DNA of 64,000 bases from Leifsonia sp. Root4 (GCF_001425085.1 NZ_LMDN01000004.1:248001-312000), one strand, 5' to 3'. Shown: positions 34,179 through 42,060, counted from the first letter of the stretch. Made by a program: numbers and translations. Notes: generated from the sequence alone by a model not told the origin.

Positions 34179-35170
34179 GCGAGCACCGCGTCGTAGCCGG
34201 GGTTCACGACGAACTGGGGCCCGGCAACGCCGCTGAGAACGTCGATGACGTTGGCGGCGGCCATGAGTCCGGACGCGCCGCGCGCCTCGCGGGTCGCTCC
34301 GGCGACATGCGTCGTCGCGAGGATCCCGGGGGTGTGCAGCAGCGGGCTGTCCTGGGGCAGCGGCTCGGTTGCGAAGACGTCGAGCGCCGCCCCGCCGATC
34401 ACGCCGGCGCGCACCGCGTCAACCAGCGCGTCCTCGTCGACGATGCCGCCGCGCGCCGTGTTGATCAGGACCGAGTCGCTCTTCATCGTCCGCAGGCGGT
34501 CGGCGTTGATCAGATTGCGCGTCGACTCATCGAGGAACAGGTGCAGCGTCACGAAGTCCGACTGCGCCAGGACTTCGTCGAGCTCTGCGCGCCGGATCCC
34601 GTGGGCCGCGGCGAACTCCTCGTCGAAGTAGGGGTCGTATGCGACGATCTCCATGCCGAACCCGGCGGCGATACCAGCGACGGCCTTGCCGATGGAACCG
34701 AGGCCGAGGATGCCGAGGGTCGAACCACGCAGCTCACGGCCGGTCAGCTGCTGCCAGCTGCCGCCCGCCAGGTTCTGGATGTTCTCCTGCACACGCCGAG
34801 CCGTGGCCAGCATGAGCGTGAACACGTGTTCCGCGACGGCCTGACGGTTGGCGCCGGCGGTGATGCAGACGGGGATGTTGCGGGCCGTCGCCGTGGCGAC
34901 ATCGACACTGTCGTAGCCGACGCCGGTGCGCACGATGATCTCGAGGCGCTCGGCGATGTTCAGCTCCTCGGAGGTGAGCGGCATGGTCCCCGCGATGATC
35001 GCGCGCGACTCGGCCAGCAGCCGGGCCCGTTCCGCCTCCGGCAGAGCAGAGAGGTCGGGCACGTGGCGGGTGGTCAGCCCGGCGGCGCGCAGCATCCGGT
35101 CGGCCTCGTCGCCGGGGTGCAGGAAGGCTGTGGTGATCAGGACATCGGTGAAATCGGCGGCGGTGCTCAC
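34175..35170 (-). CDS. D-isomer-specific 2-hydroxyacid dehydrogenase
   Basis: 331-residue NAD-dependent dehydrogenase of the phosphoglycerate-dehydrogenase-like family. The Rossmann motif is TLGILGLGSIGKAV, the catalytic arginine is in NTARGGIVDEDAL, the glutamate in FATEPLPQ and the histidine in THVAGATREA. It would oxidise the 2-hydroxyl of a sugar acid to a 2-oxo acid, or the reverse. GTG start, GTGA overlap with the upstream SDR gene. In the operon it would act between the lactonase and the isomerase. Confidence 0.92.
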   Translation of the reverse strand: MSTAADFTDVLITTAFLHPGDEADRMLRAAGLTTRHVPDLSALPEAERARLLAESRAIIAGTMPLTSEELNIAERLEIIVRTGVGYDSVDVATATARNIPVCITAGANRQAVAEHVFTLMLATARRVQENIQNLAGGSWQQLTGRELRGSTLGILGLGSIGKAVAGIAAGFGMEIVAYDPYFDEEFAAAHGIRRAELDEVLAQSDFVTLHLFLDESTRNLINADRLRTMKSDSVLINTARGGIVDEDALVDAVRAGVIGGAALDVFATEPLPQDSPLLHTPGILATTHVAGATREARGASGLMAAANVIDVLSGVAGPQFVVNPGYDAVLA

Positions 35171-35952
35171 CAGATCCCTCCCTCGTAGTTAGAAGCGGTG
35201 AATGCTCCGCCGTGGTATTTCGGCAGAGCGGCGGAGAAGTCGACGGTATCGCTGTGGTCGGCGGCGTCATCCTTCGGAACGAAGCCGATCGCGGCCCAGC
35301 CGGCGTCGGCGTTCCACCATCGATCGGTGTTCGCCGAGCAGCCGTAGACGACCTGGCAGCCGACGGGGCCGCTCTCGATCGCGCAACGCAGCAGCTCGAC
35401 GCCGTCCGGCCAGCTCAGCCAGAGCCCGAGCTGTCGTCGGTCTTCTGGGGCGGGGCGGAACGTGCCGATGCGCAGGAGCACCGATTCGATCCCCCACTTG
35501 TCGTTGTAGAGGCTGGCGAGCGCCTCACCGAACGCCTTGGACACCCCGTAGTAGGTGTCCGGCCGCAGCGCTGCGGTCTCGTCCAGCAGCTCGCTGGACG
35601 GGTGGAAACCGACAATGTGGTTCGAGCTCGCGTAGACGACCCTGCGCACTCCAGCTCGGCGTGCCGCCTCGTAGACGTTGTATGTGCCATCGATGTTGGA
35701 GGTGCGGATCTCCTCGTACGACGCCTCATCGGCGACCCCGCCGAGGTGCACGATGACGTCGACGCCCGCGGCCGCCTCGGTGAGCCGATCCAGCTCGGCG
35801 AGGTCGCCGATGACGATCTCCTCATTGGGGTGCAGCGGCGCATCACTCGCGCTCCGCGCGTAAAGCACGACGCGGTCGTAACGCCCGGCCAGACCCTCGC
35901 GGATCACGGCGCCCATTCGCCCGGTGCCACCGGTGTACAGCACTGTTGTCAT
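35167..35952 (-). CDS. NAD-dependent SDR, uronate-dehydrogenase-like
   Basis: 261-residue extended/atypical SDR. The nucleotide motif is YTGGTGRMGAVI, followed by GDLAEL, VHLGGVADE, YASSNHIVGFHPSS and the catalytic YGVSK. The ASSNH, RPDTYYGVSK and LLRIGTF segments and the short length match uronate dehydrogenase (Udh), which oxidises the C1 hemiacetal of uronic acids to lactones. A D-erythronate dehydrogenase (DenD)-like role is the alternative. Two ATGs are adjacent (35955, 35952); the second has the better spacing from AAAGGA. It would give a lactone for the metallohydrolase encoded upstream. Confidence 0.87.
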   Translation of the reverse strand: MTTVLYTGGTGRMGAVIREGLAGRYDRVVLYARSASDAPLHPNEEIVIGDLAELDRLTEAAAGVDVIVHLGGVADEASYEEIRTSNIDGTYNVYEAARRAGVRRVVYASSNHIVGFHPSSELLDETAALRPDTYYGVSKAFGEALASLYNDKWGIESVLLRIGTFRPAPEDRRQLGLWLSWPDGVELLRCAIESGPVGCQVVYGCSANTDRWWNADAGWAAIGFVPKDDAADHSDTVDFSAALPKYHGGAFTASNYEGGIW

Positions 35953-35977
35953 CATCGTCCTTTCGTGAGCAGCGGCG

Positions 35978-36721
35978 TCAGCCGATGCTGCGGTCCTGCT
36001 CGCCGCTGTCGGCGTCGGCGAAGTAGCCGATGGCCGCGTGCTGTGGGCGCACTCGTTTCACGTCGCCGTCGACGATGGCCAGTCCGACGTCGTGGCCGGG
36101 GAGGAGCACTCCGGCGGTGTCTGTGAGGAGCGAGCGCAGGCGGTCGATCGTCGCAACGCTCTGCTCGTCGTCCATGCTCGAGTCGGCGCGCAGCGACGCA
36201 AGCTCGTGGACGTTCTTGACCGAGTCACCGGCGAAGATCATGCTCTCTGCCGTGCGCTCCGTGAAGAATGCAAGGTGGTGGGGCGTGTGGCCGGGGCTCG
36301 CGATGGCGTGGATTCCCGGCAGGAACTCCTGACCGGCGGAGATCCGCTCGACGCCCTCTGTGCGCCGCAGCAACTCCTGCACGTGCAGATCGGGGATGAA
36401 CTTCGTTCCGGCCGGCTGTTCGGCGGCCCAGGCGAGTTCCTTCTCCCCCACCCAGGTCGTCGCATTGGCGAACATCGTGAAGTTCGCGACGTGGTCCCAG
36501 TGCATGTGGGTGAGCAGGACGTCGGTGACATCGTCAGGTGTGAGGCCGAGCTTCGCCAGGCCCTCGTGAATGAGTGGGATGTATGCCGGCTGGCCCGCAT
36601 CGACGAGGACGCGGCGTTCGCCGTCATCCAGGAGCCACATGCTGCTCCATCCGAATGCGCCGTGCGACGACGACTTTCCGGGGAAACCCTCTACGAGTGG
36701 GTGGGCGGTGTACGAGTTCAT
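35978..36721 (-). CDS. Metallo-beta-lactamase fold hydrolase, lactonase-like
   Basis: 247-residue MBL-fold enzyme and first gene of the operon. The dinuclear zinc site is complete: HMHWDH at about residues 92-97, His in SPGHTPHH, Asp in FAGDSV and the final His in LPGHDVG. The overall pattern resembles N-acyl-homoserine lactonases and other small lactonases. Beside a C1-oxidising SDR the simplest job is opening a sugar lactone. ATG start after TGAGGC. A 17-base palindrome lies 56 bases upstream. A quorum-quenching role is possible but less supported by context. Confidence 0.88.
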   Translation of the reverse strand: MNSYTAHPLVEGFPGKSSSHGAFGWSSMWLLDDGERRVLVDAGQPAYIPLIHEGLAKLGLTPDDVTDVLLTHMHWDHVANFTMFANATTWVGEKELAWAAEQPAGTKFIPDLHVQELLRRTEGVERISAGQEFLPGIHAIASPGHTPHHLAFFTERTAESMIFAGDSVKNVHELASLRADSSMDDEQSVATIDRLRSLLTDTAGVLLPGHDVGLAIVDGDVKRVRPQHAAIGYFADADSGEQDRSIG

Positions 36722-36776
36722 GACTGCCTCACCGCCGTCGACGCGCTCCTGTGCATCATCGCCTCCAAGTTGTTCA

Positions 36777-36793
36777 CGGCTATACTATAGCCG
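36777..36793. promoter_or_regulatory. Operator/promoter palindrome CTATACTATAG, copy 2
   Basis: CGGCTATACTATAGCCG is a perfect 17-base palindrome with central C. Its inner 11 bases are identical to 23270-23280. It lies between the minus-strand operon (start 36721) and the plus-strand DUF1097 gene, and provides TATAGT or TATACT as a -10 on either strand. A GntR/FCD regulator encoded at 37563 is the best candidate to bind it. Confidence 0.65.
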
Positions 36794-36925
36794 CAACTGA
36801 AGAATACAGCACCCACTCGACCGAGTCGAATTCGGCTGGGCCGCTCACAGGAGCAGCCCAGAAAAGAGGTGCGGAATCTTCGCCGATCTCTGAGCTGCAC
36901 GACCGATCAATGCCGAGGTGGAACC

Positions 36926-37495
36926 GTGAGTACCGATGTGAATGTCCGCCGTGAGCGGTCGCCCGCCGTGAGCGAGCAGGCCGGCCGATTCCGGATGTCA
37001 CTCCCGCCCGAGATCGCCGCGACGGTGCTTGCCCTCTCAACGGTTGTGCTCGGAGCCGTTCTCGGTCTGCCGAGCTACGGGATCTTCCTCGGGTGGGCCG
37101 CGGCCGGGCTGAGCGGAGCGGGCAAGGCCGCCCGCCTGCCGATCCTCGGAAGCTGCCTCGTCGTCGGGGCGGCATTCGGCGCAGGGACCCTCGCGGCCCA
37201 GTCCGCGCTCGGCACCATCCTCGGGCCCGATGTGCCGCAGTGGATCTGCGCGGTCGCTGCGCTCGCCATTGCCAACCCGCTGCTGATTCTGCTCGGGCGG
37301 CTGCCCCGGTTCAGCTCGGTGCCGGGGATGTTCATCGGATTCTCGACTCTGTTCGCCGTGTTCCTCAGCGCTTCGGCTCAGGTTTCCGGCAACATCGTCA
37401 TGGCGCTGCTCGTCACCGTGGCGATGAACCTGACGGGCCTCGGCTTCCACTGGCTCTACAACCGCATGACCGCGCCGCGCGAGGCCCGCGGATGA
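36926..37495 (+). CDS. DUF1097-type membrane protein
   Basis: 189-residue integral membrane protein. After a basic N-terminal tail of about 25 residues come six or so hydrophobic segments beginning with PPEIAATVLALSTVVLGAVL. The GWAAAGLSGAGKAARLP and MNLTGLGFHWLYNRM patterns fit the DUF1097 family (relatives of E. coli YcdZ). I chose the GTG at 36926 because GAGGTGG lies just before it; the frame is open 19 codons more upstream. It diverges from the sugar-acid operon across the shared palindrome and precedes the GntR gene, so it may be the uptake or export protein of the pathway. Family function is unknown. Confidence 0.75.
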   Translation: MSTDVNVRRERSPAVSEQAGRFRMSLPPEIAATVLALSTVVLGAVLGLPSYGIFLGWAAAGLSGAGKAARLPILGSCLVVGAAFGAGTLAAQSALGTILGPDVPQWICAVAALAIANPLLILLGRLPRFSSVPGMFIGFSTLFAVFLSASAQVSGNIVMALLVTVAMNLTGLGFHWLYNRMTAPREARG

Positions 37496-37562
37496 CGCCG
37501 TTGACGTGCTCGATTTTCCGCTCCGCCACCGCCCACAAGCGCATCGGGGTTGAGGCTAAGCT

Positions 37563-38243
37563 GTGAGGATGATCGAGCAGCCAGGGACCAAACGGCCGAT
37601 TGCCGATCAAATGTACGACGTCCTGCTGCAGCAGTTCATGTCCGGTGATCGCGGCGCGGGCCAGAGCCTGAACATCGGTGCGCTCTCCCGTGAACTCGAT
37701 GTCAGCCAGACCCCTCTGCGCGAAGCGCTGGCCAGGCTCGAACACACCGGCCTCGTCGAGCGCGAGGCGCTGCGCGGATACCGCGTCGCCCCGATGATGA
37801 CGCGGCTCGAGGTGCAGCAGCTGATGGAGGCTCGCCTGGTGCTGGAGCCGACGCTCGCCGAGCAGGCGGCACTGCGCAAGACCGACGAGTTCATCGGCAA
37901 GCTTCGCGAGACGGTCGACGAGTTCCACCAGTCCGCGACCCTCGCCGATGTCGAGGCCACGGGCTTCAATCAGTACTGGCGTTCAGACGATCGCTTCCAC
38001 ATGCTGATCGCCGCGCAGGCGGGCAACCCGTTCCTGGCGATGGCCTACACGGCGCTCGGCGGGCAGATCCAGCGCTTCCGCCTCTTCTCCAAGCTGGGAC
38101 GGACCGGCGCGAAGTTCGCGGCGCCGGAGCACAGCTCGATCCTCGACGCGATCGAGGCCGGCGACGGGGCTGCCGCGGCGGCGGCCATGCGTGAGCACGT
38201 GATCGGCGCGACCGAGCGCCTGCTCGAGCTCGACGCTCAGTAG
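37563..38243 (+). CDS. GntR family regulator with FCD domain
   Basis: 226-residue transcription factor. The winged helix spans about residues 10-75 ([38 protein letters not shown]), and the all-helical FCD ligand domain covers about 85-220 with metal-type histidines (FHMLIAA, EHSSILDAIEAGD, MREHVIGA). FCD regulators usually sense small organic acids and repress catabolic operons. The start is GTG at 37563 with TTGAGG 7 bases upstream; an ATG two codons later is possible. It follows the DUF1097 gene and is the likely regulator of the CTATACTATAG sites. Confidence 0.9.
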   Translation: MRMIEQPGTKRPIADQMYDVLLQQFMSGDRGAGQSLNIGALSRELDVSQTPLREALARLEHTGLVEREALRGYRVAPMMTRLEVQQLMEARLVLEPTLAEQAALRKTDEFIGKLRETVDEFHQSATLADVEATGFNQYWRSDDRFHMLIAAQAGNPFLAMAYTALGGQIQRFRLFSKLGRTGAKFAAPEHSSILDAIEAGDGAAAAAAMREHVIGATERLLELDAQ

Positions 38244-38274
38244 CGACGTGCGGCGCCGACGCGCCCACCCCTGA

Positions 38275-39669
38275 CTACGCGCGCCGCAGCGATTGGGCAC
38301 GGTTGTGCAACAGGGCCCGCTCCCGCTCATTGCCGGTGAGCGCCGCCGCGCGCTCGAACTCGGCCCTGGCCTCATCGCTGCGCCCGAGCTTCTGCAGGAG
38401 ATCCGCGCGCACACTGGGCAGCAGGTGATAGCTCGCCAGCCTGCCCTCCGCGACGAGGGCGTCCACCAGCACGAGCGCGACGGCCGGTCCACGTGCCATC
38501 GAGAGCGCGACGGCCCGGTTCAGCTCGACCACCGGCGACGGCACGCGTCGGGCCAGCTGGTCGTAGAGTTCGGCGATGCGCGCCCAATCGGTGGCATTCG
38601 GGGTCACCGCCCGTGCATGGCAGGCGGCGATCGCCGCCTGCAGTTGGTAGCTGCCTGCCCCGGCGCCACGCGCCTGCTCGCAGCGCTCTGCCCTGGCCAA
38701 GGCCGCGAGGCCGCGTCGGATCAGCAGCTGGTTCCAGCGGCTACGGTCCTGCTCGAGCAACAAGATCGGCTCCCCCGTCGCGGTGGTGCGCGCGCCGAGC
38801 CGTGATGACTGGATCTCCATCAGCGCGACGAGGCCGTGCACCTCGGGCTCGCGTGGCAGCAGCTCGGCGAGCACACGCCCGAGGCGCAGCGCCTCGCGGC
38901 AGAGCTCCGGACGCATCCAGTCGTCGCCAGAGCTCGCCGAGTAGCCCTCGTTGAATACGAGGTAGATCACGGCGAGCACCGAGTCGAGCCTGGCCGCGAA
39001 CTCCGCGCGCTCCGGCACCTCGAACGGCACGCCGGCCGCCGCGAGCGACTTCTTCGCGCGCACGATGCGTTGCTGCATCGTCGCCGTCGGCACGACGAAG
39101 GCCCGCGCGATCTGTTCGGCGCTCAGCCCGCCGAGCAGGCGCAGGGTCAGCGCGACGCGGGCATCCTGGCTGAGCACGGGGTGGCACGCGACGAAGATCA
39201 GCCGCAGCAGCTCGTCGTCAATCGGCTGCAGCACCGCAAGATCCGGCCGGGTCTGCACCGCGAGCGGCGCCCCGGCCATGGCACGGGAGGCTGCGGCCGA
39301 CGGCGCGGTTCCGGATGCCGCCGCCGCAACGTCGGCCGCGGCATCCGCCGTGCGCAACTCCTCGGCGAGCGCGGCGGCGCGCTGCCCGAACGCGGCCTGC
39401 CGCCGCCACTGGTCGACGGCGCGGCGCTTGGCGACCGTCGTGAGCCACGCCCCGGGATTGCGTGGGACCCCGGATTCCGGCCACTGCTCGAGGGCGGCAA
39501 CGAGTGCATCCTGCGCGAGCTCCTCCGCCATGCCGACGTCACCGGTGACGCGGGCCAGGGCGGCGATGAGCCGGCCGGACTCGATCCGCCACACCGCCTC
39601 GACGGCACGACGCGCGGCGCCCGCTGCATCTGTCGCAGCGGGCGCCGTCGTCATGGCCGGGTCGGTCAC
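38275..39669 (-). CDS. ECF-type RNA polymerase sigma factor with DUF6596 C-terminal domain
   Basis: 464-residue sigma factor of the extracytoplasmic-function group. Sigma-2 (ESGRLIAALARVTGDVGMAE, AWLTTVAKRRAVDQWRR) and sigma-4 (LRLLGGLSAEQIARAFVVP) regions occupy the first 230 residues. The C-terminal half is the helical domain known as DUF6596 (LVFNEGYSASSGDDWMRPEL, PEVHGLVALMEIQSSR, VVELNRAVALSMARGP). I chose the GTG at 39669, which overlaps the YCII stop as GTGA; an ATG at 39654 is an alternative. The pairing with a YCII protein replaces the usual anti-sigma factor. Confidence 0.92.
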   Translation of the reverse strand: MTDPAMTTAPAATDAAGAARRAVEAVWRIESGRLIAALARVTGDVGMAEELAQDALVAALEQWPESGVPRNPGAWLTTVAKRRAVDQWRRQAAFGQRAAALAEELRTADAAADVAAAASGTAPSAAASRAMAGAPLAVQTRPDLAVLQPIDDELLRLIFVACHPVLSQDARVALTLRLLGGLSAEQIARAFVVPTATMQQRIVRAKKSLAAAGVPFEVPERAEFAARLDSVLAVIYLVFNEGYSASSGDDWMRPELCREALRLGRVLAELLPREPEVHGLVALMEIQSSRLGARTTATGEPILLLEQDRSRWNQLLIRRGLAALARAERCEQARGAGAGSYQLQAAIAACHARAVTPNATDWARIAELYDQLARRVPSPVVELNRAVALSMARGPAVALVLVDALVAEGRLASYHLLPSVRADLLQKLGRSDEARAEFERAAALTGNERERALLHNRAQSLRRA

Positions 39670-40082
39670 GCGGTGCGCGACGTTCCGGTCTCCTCGCGCC
39701 AGACCTTCTCCTTCTGCACGTACTCGTTGCTCTGGTCGAACTCCTCGAGCTCGAACACCTGGCGCACCTCGACCTGGCCTTCGGGGATCGGGATCCGCTT
39801 GGCCCACTCGATCGCCTCCTCCTTCGAGGCGACGTCGATGATCCAGAACCCGGCGAGAAGCTCCTTCGACTCGGTGAACGGGCCGTCAACGACGGTGCGG
39901 TCCTCGCCGTCGAACGTCAGGCGCACGCCCTCGGAGGTGGGGTGCAGGCCCTCGCCCGCCAGCATCGCGCCGGCCTTGATGAGCTCCTCGTTGTAGCGGC
40001 CCATCGCGTTCAGGGCTTCTTCCTCCGGTCCGTTGGTCACGGAGTTGCTCTCGTCGGACTGCAGCAGCATCATGAACTTCAT
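39666..40082 (-). CDS. YCII-related (DGPF) domain protein
   Basis: 138-residue protein of the YciI-like fold. It starts MKFMMLLQSDE and has RYNEELIKAGAMLAGEGLHP, the DGPFTESKELLAGFWII core that names the DGPF family, and a C-terminal extension of about 30 polar residues (QSNEYVQKEKVWREE). Such proteins accompany DUF6596 sigma factors and are thought to regulate or sense for them; the mechanism is not established. ATG after AAGGGAAC. First gene of a two-gene operon with the sigma factor. Confidence 0.9.
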   Translation of the reverse strand: MKFMMLLQSDESNSVTNGPEEEALNAMGRYNEELIKAGAMLAGEGLHPTSEGVRLTFDGEDRTVVDGPFTESKELLAGFWIIDVASKEEAIEWAKRIPIPEGQVEVRQVFELEEFDQSNEYVQKEKVWREETGTSRTA

Positions 40083-40253
40083 GGTCGTTCCCTTTCACTT
40101 GGTGAGAGGCAGAACCGCCTCATACCCAGGCGTCGAACGAGCGGGGCCCAGATCGACACGGCATCCGAGATTTCTCAGAAATACTTTCTGAGACCTCCAC
40201 CCTAGATTTCCGGATGCCGCAGCAACAGCCCCGATGCGCGTCTGCGTCTCGAT

Positions 40254-40598
40254 TCACTCCGGCGGGGTCTCCGCAGCGGCCTTGATCCCCGCGAGACGTG
40301 CATCCCAGCCGCCGGCCAGCTGTTCCAGACTGCGCGCGGCATCGCTCACACGGGCACCGAGGGCGCGGTAACGGAGCTCGCGGCCATGCCGCTCGGCCTC
40401 GACCAACCCGGCCGCCCGCAGCACCTCGATGTGCCGTGCGACGGCCTGGCGGCTGATCGGCAACTCTCGGGTGAGCGCCGATGCCGACGCCGGCGCGGAG
40501 CCGAGCCGCACGAGGATGCTCCAGCGGGTGTCGTCACCGAGCGCCGCGAACACGGTCGGCAAGGAGGCGGCTGCCGCCACAGCGCTTTCCGCACTCAC
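40254..40598 (-). CDS. ArsR-type winged-helix regulator
   Basis: 114-residue repressor of the ArsR/SmtB fold. The helix-turn-helix is ASALTRELPISRQAVARHIE followed by VLRAAGLVEAERHGREL and the wing RYRAL. There is no metal-binding Cys/His cluster. The GTG start overlaps the stop of the SRPBCC gene (GTGA). ArsR plus AHSA1-type pairs are common in actinobacteria; the regulator probably binds the two palindromes upstream of the pair, by inference. Confidence 0.88.
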   Translation of the reverse strand: MSAESAVAAAASLPTVFAALGDDTRWSILVRLGSAPASASALTRELPISRQAVARHIEVLRAAGLVEAERHGRELRYRALGARVSDAARSLEQLAGGWDARLAGIKAAAETPPE

Positions 40599-41071
40599 TC
40601 GGTGTCCGTGCCGCTCAGGTAGCTGCGAGCAGCGGCCAGCTCGATCTCCCAGCCCTCGGTGTTCTCGTCGACGGCAATGCGGCGCTTCTCTGCAGTGATC
40701 GCCAGCGAGGCGAATCCGCTCTCCAGCACGCGCAGAGTGACCCCGCCGTCGCGCTCGGTGATCCAGAATTCCACCAGCGTCGACGCCGTCGAGTCGTCCC
40801 GCGATGCGTCAGCGCCCGGGATGGTGAACCAGCGGAAGGCGGCGTACCGGGGTGGGTCGAGTCGGAGCGTGCGCAGCGGGAACTCGCCGTGCACGGGGTC
40901 GATCACCACGACGTAGCCGTCTTCCTGGCGGATCTCGTGGTCGATCACGGTGCCGTCGTTGATGTACCAGCCGGGCACCGAGATCAGCTGCCAGACGCGC
41001 TCGGCACTGGCATCGATGTCGATGCTGCGCTCGATGCTGTCGATCTCGTCGCGTTCAATCGTTTCGGTCAT
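40595..41071 (-). CDS. SRPBCC/AHSA1-type protein (polyketide-cyclase-like fold)
   Basis: 158-residue START-like protein: SIERSIDIDASAERVWQLIS then a WYINDG loop, VVVIDPVHGEFPLRTLRL, and FRWFTIP, ending in a long helix (GWEIELAAARSYL). First gene of a pair with the ArsR regulator. Such proteins may bind a hydrophobic ligand or alter resistance to toxic compounds; the function is unknown. Two TGCAAC-N6-GTTGCA palindromes lie 41-91 bases upstream of the ATG. Confidence 0.85.
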   Translation of the reverse strand: MTETIERDEIDSIERSIDIDASAERVWQLISVPGWYINDGTVIDHEIRQEDGYVVVIDPVHGEFPLRTLRLDPPRYAAFRWFTIPGADASRDDSTASTLVEFWITERDGGVTLRVLESGFASLAITAEKRRIAVDENTEGWEIELAAARSYLSGTDTE

Positions 41072-41111
41072 GACCTGCCCTCTCGTTCGTACTGCGCTGC
41101 CTGAGTCCTAC

Positions 41112-41162
41112 TGCAACGCCATCGTTGCACTTCGGATGCCGACATGCAACCGTTTCGTTGCA
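41112..41162 (-). promoter_or_regulatory. Two identical TGCAAC-N6-GTTGCA operators
   Basis: Perfect inverted repeats lie at 41112-41129 and 41145-41162. Both have a 6-base spacer and their centres are 33 bases apart, close to three helical turns, so dimers would sit on the same face. They precede the SRPBCC-ArsR pair. A weaker related sequence (TTGCATCGCTGGCAAC) follows at about 41165. Confidence 0.65.
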
Positions 41163-41210
41163 GTTTGCATCGCTGGCAACCGAGCGCCGACCCTCGCGGC
41201 TCGGGAAAGG

Positions 41211-41244
41211 TGCACGGGCCCGGCATATTCCCCGGGCCCGTGCA
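41211..41244 (-). terminator. Hairpin after the thioesterase gene
   Basis: TGCACGGGCCCGG (41211-41223) pairs exactly with CCGGGCCCGTGCA (41232-41244) over an 8-base loop. Read on the minus strand it follows the thioesterase stop by about 50 bases and is followed by CCTTTCC. Confidence 0.65.
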
Positions 41245-41292
41245 GTGTTCGTGGGCCCCGAGGGAGCTGGGGCGGGAGCGGGCGGACGCCGG

Positions 41293-41859
41293 CTAGCTCC
41301 AGACGGAGGGCGCCTCCGCGCGGGTGGGCGGCAGCGCGACATCCGTGGCCCAGCTGAGCAGCCACTCCGGCACCTCGATGCCGTCCGGAACCTCACCGAC
41401 GGCCGCCAACAGTTCGTCCATCGGCACGACGCCGCCGCTGCGCTTGAGGAAGCGGCCGCGGATGAAGCCCTGGGCGTAGACCTCCGGCTGGCCGTCGGCA
41501 CCCGGACGCACGAAACGCTGCTCGACGTAGACGGCCTTGTCATCGAAGCCGAGAATGCGCGATTCGATCGTGAAACGCTGCCAGAGCTCGAGCGACTTGC
41601 GGAAGCTGATCGTCTCCGACACCACGACCGGGTACCAGCCGCGCTCCTTGAATGTCGCCCAGACGCCGTTGCGCACGAGCATGTCAAAGCGCGCGACGTC
41701 CATGATCGACAGGTACACGCCGTTGTTCATGTGGTTCAGGATGTCTTGGTCGGTCGGCAACACGATGAAGTTCGTGTGGGCGACGTCGTAGTGCCCGAGC
41801 CGGGGCTTGCGGCGCGAGAAGACCAGCATGTGCAGCAGCGTGCGGAAGAACATGTGCAT
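41293..41859 (-). CDS. Acyl-CoA thioesterase-like hotdog protein
   Basis: 188-residue protein with a single hotdog domain of the 4HBT_2/THEM6-like group. Landmarks are TNFIVLPTDQDILNHMNNGV followed by YLSIMDVARFD, the long central helix typical of the fold, and VSETISFRKSLELWQRF. The N-H-M-N-N segment takes the place of the catalytic region. A short hydrophobic basic N-terminus (MHMFFRTLLHMLVFSRRK) could associate with the membrane. Likely hydrolyses fatty acyl-CoA or related thioesters. Monocistronic. Confidence 0.85.
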   Translation of the reverse strand: MHMFFRTLLHMLVFSRRKPRLGHYDVAHTNFIVLPTDQDILNHMNNGVYLSIMDVARFDMLVRNGVWATFKERGWYPVVVSETISFRKSLELWQRFTIESRILGFDDKAVYVEQRFVRPGADGQPEVYAQGFIRGRFLKRSGGVVPMDELLAAVGEVPDGIEVPEWLLSWATDVALPPTRAEAPSVWS

Positions 41860-41933
41860 GCGGCAACGCTAGCGCCGGGGTGCGGATGCCGTGGCATCCG
41901 TTGTGCGAATCCTCAAACAGTCACGGGCTCCCG

Positions 41934-41970
41934 CTGATTGAGTAGGCCGTCTACGGCCGTATCGAAATCA
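41934..41970. repeat. GATTGAGTAGGCCGTCTACGGCC-type repeat
   Basis: CTGATTGAGTAGGCCG is followed by TCTACGGCCGTATCGAAATC. The GGCCG/CGGCC ends can fold, and the flanks recall the TTGAGC...TCGAAA repeats elsewhere in the window. It lies between the thioesterase start and the 3' end of prpC. Confidence 0.5.
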
Positions 41971-41992
41971 TGGCCGTGCGAAAACTAGACCA

Positions 41993-42060
41993 GCATCGCT
42001 TGCGGTTCCTGAAATTGCCTTGGTTTGGGCTGCCACCTTTCGCGACGCTCCGCGTCGCGC
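41993..42060. repeat. 68-base dispersed repeat with terminal hairpin, copy A
   Basis: Aligns over 68 bases with 60865-60932 (58 identities by hand count) and more loosely with 56061-56128. It ends in the hairpin CGCGACGC-TCC-GCGTCGCG (42041-42059), which touches the prpC stop codon and could end its transcript. Confidence 0.75.

Noticed and set aside
35978-36721. Quorum-quenching AHL lactonase
   Set aside because: The MBL fold would allow it, but the operon context points to opening of a sugar lactone.
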